Shown here: positions 27,217 through 36,735 of the stretch, in pieces
Layout of the letters: every line of letters begins with the position of its first letter
Numbering within the stretch: position 1 is the stretch's first letter
NCBI RefSeq assembly: GCF_009908295.1
Contig: NZ_JAAALO010000002.1
Coordinates: 533,490-597,489, forward strand
DNA: 64,000 bases
From: Micromonospora rubida
GTDB lineage: Bacteria; Actinomycetota; Actinomycetes; Mycobacteriales; Micromonosporaceae
Direction: 5' to 3'
The notes under the pieces: generated by a model
What the model was told of the DNA's origin: nothing
What the model saw: the letters and a program-made list of their open reading frames with translations, nothing else
Database searches by the model: none
Made by a program: the position numbers and the translations under genes

Positions 27217-28164
27217 TCAGGTGAGCCGGGCGGCCTGGACTGCCTCGGCCGTGACCTCGGTGAGCCGGTCGGCGGGCAGGGCGCCGAGCTCCTCGCGGGC
27301 GAACCAGCGGGCCTCGCAGGTGGAGCCGCCGACGTCGGTCACGGTGGGCGGGGCGGGCTGGTCGACCGCAACCCGGTAGAAGGCACGCACGCCGTGCCAG
27401 TCGATCGGATAGCCCTCGGGGCCGAGCGAGGCGGCGTCGCGGTGGCTGGCCACGCCGAGCAGCTCGACGAGGCGACCCCGCTGGCCGGTCTCCTCGACCA
27501 GTTCCCGGATCAGCGCCGCGCCCGGCTGCTCGCCGTAGTCGGTGCCGCCGCCGGGCAGGTGCCAGCAGCCGGCGCCCGGGTACCCGTCGGAGACCCGGGT
27601 GAGCAGCACCCGGCCCTCGGGGTCGGTCGCCACCGCGTACGCGGCGAAGCGCTGGGCCCGGTGCAGCCCGTCCGGGCCCGGGACCGCGTAGAAGGAGGGG
27701 AACTCCGGCGGCTCGTCGGGCACCACGTCGGCCGAGGAGGCGGGCAGGCCGAGGGCCCGCGCGGTGAACGCGCGCAACGGCAGCTCGCGGGCCTCGGTGA
27801 GGGTGAACCAGCGGGCCAGGTCGGTGGGCCGGTCGACCCGGTCGGCGAGCGTGCCGCCCCGCACCGAGACCTGGTAGATGAGCCGGTCGGTGTGGATGGT
27901 GATGCCCCGCTCGGGCAGGGCCCGCATGTCCGCGAGCACGTCGTCCAGCCCGGCGACGGCGACCGAGAGCCCGGTCTCGGCGGCGGTCTCCCGGACGACG
28001 GTGTGGTTCGGGTCCTCCCCGTGGTCGACCGCCCCGCCGGGGAGGGACCACGTTCCGGGGGTGCCGGAGCGCTCCGATGCGCGGACCAGCAACACTCGGC
28101 CGACTGAATCAGCACAAACTGCGTATGCCGCGATCCTGCGGAGCGGCTCCAGCATGGTGGTCAC
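27217..28164 (-). CDS. Double-Nudix hydrolase (second tandem paralogue)
   Basis: A 315-residue paralogue of the neighbour at 26180, with the same two-domain plan. Boxes read GGAVDHGEDPNHTVVRETAAETG and, in the second half, GGGTDYGEQPGAALIRELVEE. The first box has T-A between R-E and E-T, a variant of the usual REUXEE, so the N-terminal site may be weaker. The conserved DGYPGAGCWHLPGGGTD block is shared with the paralogue. The GTG at 28164 is preferred for the GAGGAG ten bases upstream. An internal ATG at 28155 is the alternative. Both genes face the same way and could be one operon. Confidence 0.86.
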   Translation of the reverse strand: MTTMLEPLRRIAAYAVCADSVGRVLLVRASERSGTPGTWSLPGGAVDHGEDPNHTVVRETAAETGLSVAVAGLDDVLADMRALPERGITIHTDRLIYQVSVRGGTLADRVDRPTDLARWFTLTEARELPLRAFTARALGLPASSADVVPDEPPEFPSFYAVPGPDGLHRAQRFAAYAVATDPEGRVLLTRVSDGYPGAGCWHLPGGGTDYGEQPGAALIRELVEETGQRGRLVELLGVASHRDAASLGPEGYPIDWHGVRAFYRVAVDQPAPPTVTDVGGSTCEARWFAREELGALPADRLTEVTAEAVQAARLT

Positions 28165-28308
28165 GGGGGGGAATTCTCCTCGGCCGGCGTTACCTGCACC
28201 GAAAAGAGTCAGATTCCTGACTGATGACTGGATCATCAGGGAACGGTCAGGGTAACGATCCGGGCCGTCACCGAGGTCGCCGCGCCGCCCGGCGCGGACC
28301 GTGGGGAC

Positions 28309-28671
28309 ATGACCTCGACGCCGCCGCACCAGGCCCCGTACAAGCAGCTCCGCCGCCCCACCACCGACCGGATGGTGGCCGGGGTGGCCAGCGGCCTCGG
28401 CCGCTACTTCGCCGTCGACCCCACCCTCGTCCGGGTGGGGTTCGCCGTCGCGACCGTGCTCACCGGCGGGCTCGCCGCGCTGACGTACCCGATCATGTGG
28501 TTCCTGATGCCGGAGGAGCCGGCCGGCGCCCCCGCCTGGCCGCACCCGGCGGGCCCCGCGACGCCCGGCACGTCGCCCACCCCGGGGTACGGCCCGCAGC
28601 CCACCTGGCCGCCGGCCCCGCCGACCGCGCCCGGGGCGCCGGACGAGCCGGTGCCCCAGACGGCCGGCTGA
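28309..28671 (+). CDS. Small PspC domain protein
   Basis: Codes for 120 residues. An N-terminal PspC domain (KQLRRPTTDRMVAGVASGLGRYFAVDP, then one amphipathic and one hydrophobic helix) is followed by a 45-residue Pro/Gly/Thr tail. PspC domains in actinomycetes are membrane-stress modules. This is the third in the window after the kinase and the protein at 20957, but it is not near them and its partners are not evident. It is convergent with guaA, only 7 bp apart, and the spacer holds no terminator. Confidence 0.85.
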   Translation: MTSTPPHQAPYKQLRRPTTDRMVAGVASGLGRYFAVDPTLVRVGFAVATVLTGGLAALTYPIMWFLMPEEPAGAPAWPHPAGPATPGTSPTPGYGPQPTWPPAPPTAPGAPDEPVPQTAG

Positions 28672-28678
28672 GCCGGCG

Positions 28679-30235
<1,557 letters not shown>

Positions 30236-30363
30236 GTGCAGGAAGCCTACCGACAGTCACACCCGCCCCGGGCAGCGGCCGGCCATTCCCGCGTGGCGTA
30301 CCGCGCCCGGCCTGCGGACGGCGGGGGCTGCCTTCCCACCGGAGGCGTCAGGAGGCGTCCCGC

Positions 30364-32061
30364 TCAGGGCCGCAGGGCGCCGGGGGCGTCCGCCGGGACG
30401 GCCGGGTGGGCCGGCGGCACCGGGTCGAGACGCAGGTACGGCTCCCCGAGCGGCGGGCGCGGGTCGGCCTCCCCCTTGTTGGGCCAGAGGGACATCGCCC
30501 GTTCCGCCTGTGCGGTGATGGTCAGCGAGGGGTTCACCCCGAGGTTCGCCGAGACGGCCGCGCCGTCCACCACGTGCAGCCCGGGATGGCCGTGCACCCG
30601 GTGGTACGGGTCGATCACCCCGTCGGCCGGGGTGACCCCGATCACCGCCCCGCCGAGGATGTGCGCGGTCATCGGGATGTTGAACGGCTCGGTGAGCGCC
30701 CCGCCGGGCGTACCGCCGATCTCCTCGGCGAGCAGCCGGGCGGCGGCGTTGCCGGCCGGGATCCAGGTCGGGCTGGGCTCGCCGTGGCCGGCGACGGCGG
30801 CCAGCCGCCGGCCGAACAGGCCGCGCCGCCAGCGGGTGGTCAGCGAGTTGTCGGCGGACTGCATGACCAGCGCGATGATGGTCCGCTCCGACCAGTTGCG
30901 GACGGTGAGCATCCGGGCGGCGGTCCCGGGCTGCCGCAGCAGGGTGGCCACCCAGCGGCGGACCCGGTGCGGGCCGCCGTCGACCAGCAGCGACTGGAGC
31001 AGCCCCATCGCGTTCGAGCCGCGCCCGTAGCGGACCGGCTCGATGTGGGTCTGCGGGTCGGGGTGGAACGAGCTGGTGATCGCCACCCCCTCGGTGAAGT
31101 CCAGCCCCTCGGCGCGGGCCCGCGCGGGCGGCACCGACGCGCCGAGGATCGCCTCGGAGTTCGTCCGGGTCAGCTCGCCGAGGCGGGGCGACAGGGCGGG
31201 CAGCGCCCCGGTGGCCTTCATCTCGTGCAGCAGCCGCTGGGTGCCGAGCGACCCGGCGGCGAGGACCACCTGGTCGGCGTGGAACACCTGGCGGCGCCGG
31301 CGCAGCCAGGCCCCGGTGCGGACGGTCTCCACCCGGTAGCCGCCGCCGTCGGCCGGGCGGACGGCGGTGACCGTGGTCAGCGGGTGCACCCGCGCGCCGA
31401 GCCGTTCGGCCAGCCACAGGTAGTTCTTGACCAGGGTGTTCTTCGCCCCGTGCCGGCAGCCGGTCATGCACGCCCCGCAGTGCGTGCAGCCGGTGCGCTC
31501 CGGGCCGGCCCCGCCGAAGTACGGGTCGGCGACCCGCTCCCCCGGCCGGCCGATGTGCACCCCGACGGGGGTGGAGTGGTAGGTGTGGCCGACGCCCATC
31601 CGGTCGGCCACCGCCCGCATCGCCCGGTCCGCGCGGGTCTGCACCGGGTACGTGGTGACGCCGAGCATCCGCTTCGCCTGGTCGAAGTGGCGGGCCAGCT
31701 CGGCACGCCAGTCGGTGACGTCCCGCCACTGCGGGTCGGCGTAGAACGCGTCGAGCGGCTCGTAGAGGGTGTTCGCGTAGACCAGCGAGCCGCCGCCCAC
31801 CCCGGCCCCGGACAGCACCAGCACCCCGCCGCCCGCCCCACGGCCGGCGGACCGGAGCAGGGTGATCCGTTGCAGCCCGTAGCAGCCGAGGCGCGGGGCC
31901 CAGAGGAACCGGCGCATCCGCCACGAGGTCTCCGGGAACTCGTCGTCGGCGAAGCGCCGCCCGGCCTCCAGCACGCCGACCGAGTAACCCTTCTCGGCCA
32001 GCCGGAGCGCGGTGACGCTGCCGCCGAAGCCGGAACCGATGACGAGCACGTCGTACCGCAT
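30364..32061 (-). CDS. GMC oxidoreductase with ferredoxin-like Cys cluster (cholesterol-oxidase-like)
   Basis: A flavoenzyme of the glucose-methanol-choline family, 565 residues. The FAD-binding motif is IGSGFGGS near the start, and the C-terminal HILGGAVIG and NPSLTITAQA segments are typical of cholesterol-oxidase-like (ChoD) members. Between them, residues 192-202 read CTHCGACMTGC, the CxxCxxCxxxC pattern of a [4Fe-4S] site, which classic GMC oxidases lack but ChoD-type proteins share. No signal peptide, so it is cytosolic. Substrate is probably a sterol or other hydrophobic alcohol, but this is inferred. The gene is divergent from the LCP gene across 140 bp. Confidence 0.88.
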   Translation of the reverse strand: MRYDVLVIGSGFGGSVTALRLAEKGYSVGVLEAGRRFADDEFPETSWRMRRFLWAPRLGCYGLQRITLLRSAGRGAGGGVLVLSGAGVGGGSLVYANTLYEPLDAFYADPQWRDVTDWRAELARHFDQAKRMLGVTTYPVQTRADRAMRAVADRMGVGHTYHSTPVGVHIGRPGERVADPYFGGAGPERTGCTHCGACMTGCRHGAKNTLVKNYLWLAERLGARVHPLTTVTAVRPADGGGYRVETVRTGAWLRRRRQVFHADQVVLAAGSLGTQRLLHEMKATGALPALSPRLGELTRTNSEAILGASVPPARARAEGLDFTEGVAITSSFHPDPQTHIEPVRYGRGSNAMGLLQSLLVDGGPHRVRRWVATLLRQPGTAARMLTVRNWSERTIIALVMQSADNSLTTRWRRGLFGRRLAAVAGHGEPSPTWIPAGNAAARLLAEEIGGTPGGALTEPFNIPMTAHILGGAVIGVTPADGVIDPYHRVHGHPGLHVVDGAAVSANLGVNPSLTITAQAERAMSLWPNKGEADPRPPLGEPYLRLDPVPPAHPAVPADAPGALRP

Positions 32062-32200
32062 GAAGGCATCATTACCGACGGGTAGCTATCGCGCCAGCGC
32101 CCGTTTTCGCGGCATCATGCACCCCGCCGCCGGCGATCCGTCGCCCAGCGGCCGCAACCCGACGACTCGGTCGGAGCGTTGTACGAGCGGGGGGTGTGAC

Positions 32201-33319
32201 ATGGCCGGACAGGCGGGAACCGGACGCCGGCGGTGGCGGCTGGGGCTGGCGGTCCTCGCGGCCCTGGTCCTGGTGGCGGGCGGCGCGACGGCGGCCGTCC
32301 GGCTGGCCGCCGACCGGCAGCCCGAACGCGGGGCGGGGCGGATCGCCGCCGCGCCCACGCCGTCGGAGGCCACGCCGAGCCCCACCCCGCCGCCGGGGGC
32401 CGACGTGACCGGGCCGCTGAACCTGCTCATGGTCGGCGTGGACACCCGGGTCAGCGTGCCCGGCTGGGAGCCGCACGGCGACGCCGTGCTGGTGGCGCAC
32501 GTGACGAAGGAACTGGACCGGGCGTACGTCTTCTCGCTCCCCCGCGACCTGCTGGTCGACATCCCCGCTTTCCCGAAGGCCGGGTACTCCGGCGGGAAGA
32601 CCAAGCTCACCCACGCGATGAGCTACGGCAGCCGGGTCCCCGGCAAGCCGAAGGAGCCGAGCGCCACCCAGGGGTACGAGCTGCTGCGCAGCACCGTCAG
32701 CGGGTACACCGGGCTGCGCTTCGACGCCGGGGCGGTGGTCACCTTCCAGGGCTTCGAGAAGCTGGTGAACGCCGTCGGCGGCATCGACGTCTACGTCGAC
32801 CAGCGCACCGTCTCGCTGCACCGGCAGCCCAACGGCAAGCACCGCGACCCGGCGCCGGGCGGCGGCGGCTACGTCGGCCCGCAGATGGTCTACGAGAAGG
32901 GCGAACAGCACCTCAACGGCTGGCAGGCGCTGGACTACGCCCGGCAGCGCTACGGCCTGGACGGCGGGGACTACGCCCGGCAGCGCCACCAGCAGCAGCT
33001 GATCCGGGCGCTGGTCCGCAAGATCCAGGGCGAGGACCTGGCCCGGCAGCCCGACCGGGTCGAGCAGGTGGTCGGCGCGCTCGGCGACACCCTGATCTAC
33101 GCGGGCGGGCCGAGGATCGTCGACCTCGCGTACGCCCTCGGCGGGCTGCCCGCCGACCGGCTCGTCCTGGTCAGCCTGCCCGGCGAGGGGGTCGGCAAGG
33201 GCAGCGCCTACCGTGGCGAGCAGCTCAAGCCGGTCGGCCGGAAATTCCTCACCGAGCTGAAGGCGGGCCGCGCCGAGCAGTACCTGGCCGCCCACCCCGA
33301 GCTGATCGTGAAGAAGTGA
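32201..33319 (+). CDS. LytR-CpsA-Psr (LCP) cell-wall ligase
   Basis: Attaches anionic glycopolymers such as teichoic acids or arabinogalactan-type chains to peptidoglycan outside the membrane. A single membrane helix (about 13-33) is followed by a Pro/Thr-rich tether and the LCP domain (about 70-300). The catalytic motifs include GVDTR, SLPRDLLVDIP and the Arg-rich YARQRYGLDGGDYARQRHQQQ helix. Its 372 residues are normal, without the LytR C-terminal domain seen in some homologues. A GGGGGTG site precedes the ATG. It is convergent with the M1 peptidase gene at 33369. Confidence 0.92.
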   Translation: MAGQAGTGRRRWRLGLAVLAALVLVAGGATAAVRLAADRQPERGAGRIAAAPTPSEATPSPTPPPGADVTGPLNLLMVGVDTRVSVPGWEPHGDAVLVAHVTKELDRAYVFSLPRDLLVDIPAFPKAGYSGGKTKLTHAMSYGSRVPGKPKEPSATQGYELLRSTVSGYTGLRFDAGAVVTFQGFEKLVNAVGGIDVYVDQRTVSLHRQPNGKHRDPAPGGGGYVGPQMVYEKGEQHLNGWQALDYARQRYGLDGGDYARQRHQQQLIRALVRKIQGEDLARQPDRVEQVVGALGDTLIYAGGPRIVDLAYALGGLPADRLVLVSLPGEGVGKGSAYRGEQLKPVGRKFLTELKAGRAEQYLAAHPELIVKK

Positions 33320-33329
33320 CCGGTGCCGG

Positions 33330-33352
33330 GGCGGCCGATCCACCGGGCCGCC
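33330..33352. terminator. Weak hairpin between LCP and M1 peptidase genes
   Basis: GGCGGCC (33330-33336) pairs with GGCCGCC (33346-33352) in the 49-bp gap between convergent stop codons. Only 7 bp, so moderate support. Confidence 0.45.
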
Positions 33353-33368
33353 GCGCGGGCGACCCGGA

Positions 33369-34847
33369 TCAGCGCGTCGGCCCCGGCCGCTCCGGCCGCT
33401 CGGTGCCGTACAGCCACGCGTCGAAGAGCGCGTCGAGCTGCTTGCCGGAGACCTGCTCGGCGAGGGCCACGAACTCCGCGGTGGTGGCGTTGCCGTCGCG
33501 CTTGTCCGCCGCCCAGGTCTTCAACAGCTCGAAGAACGCCCGGTCGCCGACGGCGGCGCGCAGCGCGTGCACGGTCATCGCCCCGCGCTGGTACACCGAT
33601 TCGCTGAACAGGTCCTTCGCCCCCGGCTTCCCCGGCGGGGTCCGCCAGACCTGACCGGACGCGCCGAGGTACGCCGCGTCGAACGACTGCCGCGCCGTCC
33701 GCCCGCCACGGTGCTCCTCCCACAGCCACTCCGCGTACGTGGCGAGCCCCTCGTTGAGCCAGATGTCCTGCCACCTGGCCAGCGCCACGCTGTTGCCGAA
33801 CCACTGGTGGGCCAGCTCGTGCGCGACCACCCCGGTGTTCTCGCCCCGGCGGAAGAAGTTGGCCGAGTAGACCGGCCGGCTCTGCGTCTCCAGCGCGTAC
33901 CCGATGCCCGGCTCGGAGACGACCACCCCGCCGTACGCGCCGAACGGGTACGGCCCGAAGACGCCCTCCAGGTAGTCGGCCACCTCGACGGTGCGGGCGA
34001 TCGACGCGTCCGCGGCCCCCTTCGGCACCTTCGTGGTGACCGCGCTGAACACCGGCCGGCCCTTGTGCTCGGCGCGGGTCACCCGGAACTCGCCGATCGC
34101 CAGGGTGCTCAGGTAGCTGGCCATGGGCGAGCGCTCGGCCCATTTCCAGGTGGTCCAGCCGGCCTGGGTGCTCTTCCCCAGCGGCACCCCGTTGCTGACC
34201 GCCGTCAGCCCCTCCGGCACGGTGATCTCGAAGTCGTACGCGGCCTTGTCGGAGGGGTGGTCGTTGACCGGGAACCAGGTGCTCGCCGACTCGGGCTGGC
34301 CGAGGGCCACCGCGCCGTCGGAGGTGGCCCGGAACCCGCCCTCGCCGAGGGCCTCGTTGCGCAGCAGCTTCGGCTCGCCGTCGTAGCCGATCTCGGCGGT
34401 GAAGCCGTTGCCGGAGGTCAGCCCGGCGGCGGGGGTCACCACCAGCTCGTCGTCGGCGCGGGCGTGCCGGGCGGGGACGCCGTCCACGGTCACCTTCCGC
34501 ACGGTCAGCCCGGCCAGGTCCAGGTTGAAGGAGGACAGGTCGACGGTGGCCGTGGCCTGCACGACCGTGGTGCCGGTCAACCGGTCCTTCGCCGGGTCGT
34601 AACGGACCCGCACGGTGTACCGGGTCACGTCGTACCCGGCGTTGCCGTACCGGGGGAAGTAGTCGTCGCCCACCCCGGCCGCGCCGGGCCTGAACTGCCG
34701 GGCCGAGGTCGTCGACGCGGCGGCCTCCGGCGCGGACGGCTCGGTCGGCGTCGAGGAGCAGGCGGCCGAGGAGCAGGCGGCCAGCCCCAGCGCAACGGCC
34801 AGCAGCAGCCCGGTGCCGGGGCGCAGGCCCCGCAGGGTCAGCGTCAT
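33369..34847 (-). CDS. M1 family metallopeptidase lipoprotein (copy 1)
   Basis: An exported aminopeptidase-type zinc enzyme of 492 residues. The lipobox LGLAAC places the lipid-modified Cys near residue 25. The M1 catalytic motif HELAHQWFG begins near residue 343, with the third zinc ligand in NEGLATYAEW. The usual GAMEN exopeptidase motif is replaced by ALETQSRP, as in other bacterial secreted M1 proteins. It lacks the large C-terminal helical domain of PepN (about 850 residues), so it is a compact form. ATG at 34847 is used; GTG one codon earlier is equally possible, and the GGGAGGG site serves both. About two thirds of its residues match copy 2 at 35049. Confidence 0.88.
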   Translation of the reverse strand: MTLTLRGLRPGTGLLLAVALGLAACSSAACSSTPTEPSAPEAAASTTSARQFRPGAAGVGDDYFPRYGNAGYDVTRYTVRVRYDPAKDRLTGTTVVQATATVDLSSFNLDLAGLTVRKVTVDGVPARHARADDELVVTPAAGLTSGNGFTAEIGYDGEPKLLRNEALGEGGFRATSDGAVALGQPESASTWFPVNDHPSDKAAYDFEITVPEGLTAVSNGVPLGKSTQAGWTTWKWAERSPMASYLSTLAIGEFRVTRAEHKGRPVFSAVTTKVPKGAADASIARTVEVADYLEGVFGPYPFGAYGGVVVSEPGIGYALETQSRPVYSANFFRRGENTGVVAHELAHQWFGNSVALARWQDIWLNEGLATYAEWLWEEHRGGRTARQSFDAAYLGASGQVWRTPPGKPGAKDLFSESVYQRGAMTVHALRAAVGDRAFFELLKTWAADKRDGNATTAEFVALAEQVSGKQLDALFDAWLYGTERPERPGPTR

Positions 34848-34940
34848 CACGTCGTCCCTCCCGGCGGAGGTCCCCGGACCGCCCGACCCTGGCCGGCCGC
34901 TCCGCCCGCGGCAGCCTACCGAGCGCCGGCCACGGCGCGG

Positions 34941-35050
34941 TCACGCCGGGTGGGACCGGGAAGGGCGGCTGGGATCCCTCGGCGGCCCGGTCCGAGACGT
35001 TCGTGGTCGGGTTGTCACGCCGGGTGGGACCGGGAAGGGCGGGTGGGATC
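34941..35050. repeat. 36-bp direct repeat between the two M1 genes
   Basis: Bases 34941-34976 recur at 35015-35050 with one mismatch, 74 bp apart. Both copies lie between the tandem paralogues, and the second overlaps the stop codon of the upstream gene. They could be the scar of the gene duplication or a mobile fragment. Confidence 0.8.
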
Positions 35051-36527
35051 AGGGCAAGGCGGGAGCGGTGCCGCCGACGAGCCAGGCGTCGAAGAACGCG
35101 CCGAGCCGCCGGCCGGAGACCCGCTCGGCGAGGGCGACGAAGTCCGCAGTGGTGGCGTTGCCGCCGCGCCGCTCGGCGGTCCAGGTGCGCAGGATCCGGA
35201 AGAACACCTCGTCACCGACGGTGCGCCGCAGCGCGTGCACCGCGAGCGCGCCCCGCTGGTAGACGGCGGCACCGAACATGTCCGCCCGGCCCGGATTCAC
35301 CGACGGCCGCGACCAGTCGGTCGCGGCGTGACGCAGCTCGAAGGCGCGCTGCGCGGTCCGGCCGCCGCCGTGCTCCGTCCAGAGCCACTCGGCGTACGTC
35401 GCGAAGCCCTCGTTGAGCCAGATGTCGCCCCACCGGTCCAGCGAGACGCTGTCGCCGAACCACTGGTGGGCCAGCTCGTGGGCGACCACCTCGGTGTTCG
35501 GGCCGCCGGCGAGGAAGAACCCCGGCCCGTAGGCCGGGCGGGACTGGGTCTCCAGCGCGTACGAGATCCGCCCGTCGGCGAGCGCGATCCCGCCGTACGA
35601 GTCGAACGGGTACGGCCCGAAGCGGTCGGCCAGGAAGTCGGCGATCTCCCCGGTACGGGCGATCGAGGTGGCGGCCGGCCCGTCCGCCGGCAGGCCCGCC
35701 GCGACGGCGGTGACCATCGGCTTGCCGGCGTGGGTGCCCGTGGTCACCCGGTAGTCGCCGATCACCAGCGTGCTCAGGTAGCTGGCCATCGGCGCCCGCT
35801 CGGCCCAGCGCCAGGTGGTCCAGCCGCCGCTGCTGCTCCGCCCCGCCGGCACCCCGTTGCTGAGCGCGGCGAGCCCGTCCGGCACGGTCACCTCGACGTC
35901 GTAGGTGGCCTTGTCGGACGGGTGGTCGTTGACCGGGAACCAGGTGGCCGCCGACTCGGGCTGGCCGAGGGCCACCGCGCCGTCCGGGGTGGCCAGGAAG
36001 CCGCCGACGCCCAACTCGCTCTCGACCGGCGCGGGCACCCCGGCGTACTCCACCTCGACGGCGAACGGGGCGCCCCTCGCCAGGCCGCGTGCCGGGGTGA
36101 CCACCAGCTCACGCCCGTCCCGGGCGTGCCGGGCGGGCTTCCCGTCGACGCGGACCGTGGACACGGTCAGGCCGGCGAGGTCCAGGTTGAACCGGGACAG
36201 GGCGGCGGTCGTCGTGGCGGTGATCGTGGCGTGGCCGGTGAGCCGATCGTCGGCCGGGTCGTAGCGGACCCGCAACCGGTACGCGGCCACGTCGTAGCCG
36301 CCGTTGCCGTGGCCCGGGACGTACGGGTCGCCGACGTCGACCGGGCCGGGGCGGGGGCGGTCGGGGTCCGGAGGCGCCCCGGTGCAGCCGGCGAGCACGG
36401 CCACGACGAGCCCTCCGGCCAGCAGAGAACGCCCCGCCCACCCGGTACGGACGCCCCCCGACCTCGGCCGAGCGCCACTGCTGCCTGCGGCAACTCCCCG
36501 ACCCGGCCACCCTCCCACTCGAACCAT
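35049..36527 (-). CDS. M1 family metallopeptidase lipoprotein (copy 2)
   Basis: Paralogue of the gene at 33369, 492 residues. The N-terminus carries a basic stretch then a hydrophobic helix ending in lipobox VLAGC (about residue 48). HELAHQWFGDSVSLDRWGDIWLNEG has both His and both Glu of the M1 site, and ALETQSRP stands in the GAMEN position. The leader is longer and more Arg-rich than in copy 1. ATG at 36527 has GAGG six bases upstream; GTG sits one codon earlier. The tandem pair probably comes from one duplication followed by divergence of substrate pockets. Confidence 0.88.
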   Translation of the reverse strand: MVRVGGWPGRGVAAGSSGARPRSGGVRTGWAGRSLLAGGLVVAVLAGCTGAPPDPDRPRPGPVDVGDPYVPGHGNGGYDVAAYRLRVRYDPADDRLTGHATITATTTAALSRFNLDLAGLTVSTVRVDGKPARHARDGRELVVTPARGLARGAPFAVEVEYAGVPAPVESELGVGGFLATPDGAVALGQPESAATWFPVNDHPSDKATYDVEVTVPDGLAALSNGVPAGRSSSGGWTTWRWAERAPMASYLSTLVIGDYRVTTGTHAGKPMVTAVAAGLPADGPAATSIARTGEIADFLADRFGPYPFDSYGGIALADGRISYALETQSRPAYGPGFFLAGGPNTEVVAHELAHQWFGDSVSLDRWGDIWLNEGFATYAEWLWTEHGGGRTAQRAFELRHAATDWSRPSVNPGRADMFGAAVYQRGALAVHALRRTVGDEVFFRILRTWTAERRGGNATTADFVALAERVSGRRLGAFFDAWLVGGTAPALP

Positions 36528-36539
36528 CACTCACCTCGC

Positions 36540-36625
36540 CACGCTCAGAAAACCCCACCCACCCACCCCATACCCTCCCAAACTCCCCGCCCCGCCCCCA
36601 CCCCCTCCCGTCCCCACCCCCGCCT
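36540..36625. other. C-rich left flank of palindrome B
   Basis: The plus strand here is nearly all C and A with almost no G, so its complement is G-rich and could form a quadruplex. It mirrors the G-rich tract at 36681-36735 on the other side of the palindrome. Confidence 0.6.
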
Positions 36626-36629
36626 AATA

Positions 36630-36675
36630 CACGGAAAGAGTGGTTATTCCGGCGGGAATAACCACTCTTTCCGTG
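36630..36675. repeat. Dispersed palindrome, 21-bp perfect arms (copy B)
   Basis: CACGGAAAGAGTGGTTATTCC at 36630-36650 is the exact reverse complement of 36655-36675, with only 4 bases between. The arm shares the AATAC.CGGAAAG.GTGG core with copy A at 12199-12265. It stands 60 bases after the guaB3 stop and could terminate that gene. Confidence 0.8.
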
Positions 36676-36680
36676 AAAGT

Positions 36681-36735
36681 GCGGCCCGTGGGGTTGCCCG
36701 GGGGGCCCCGGGGGCGGGGGTGGGGTGGGGGTGGG
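36681..36735. other. G-quadruplex-prone tract after guaB3
   Basis: Runs of three to five G recur with one- or two-base spacers up to the guaB3 stop codon, matching a G4 motif on the plus strand and a C-rich strand in the guaB3 mRNA. It could slow polymerase or ribosome at the gene end. Confidence 0.55.
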
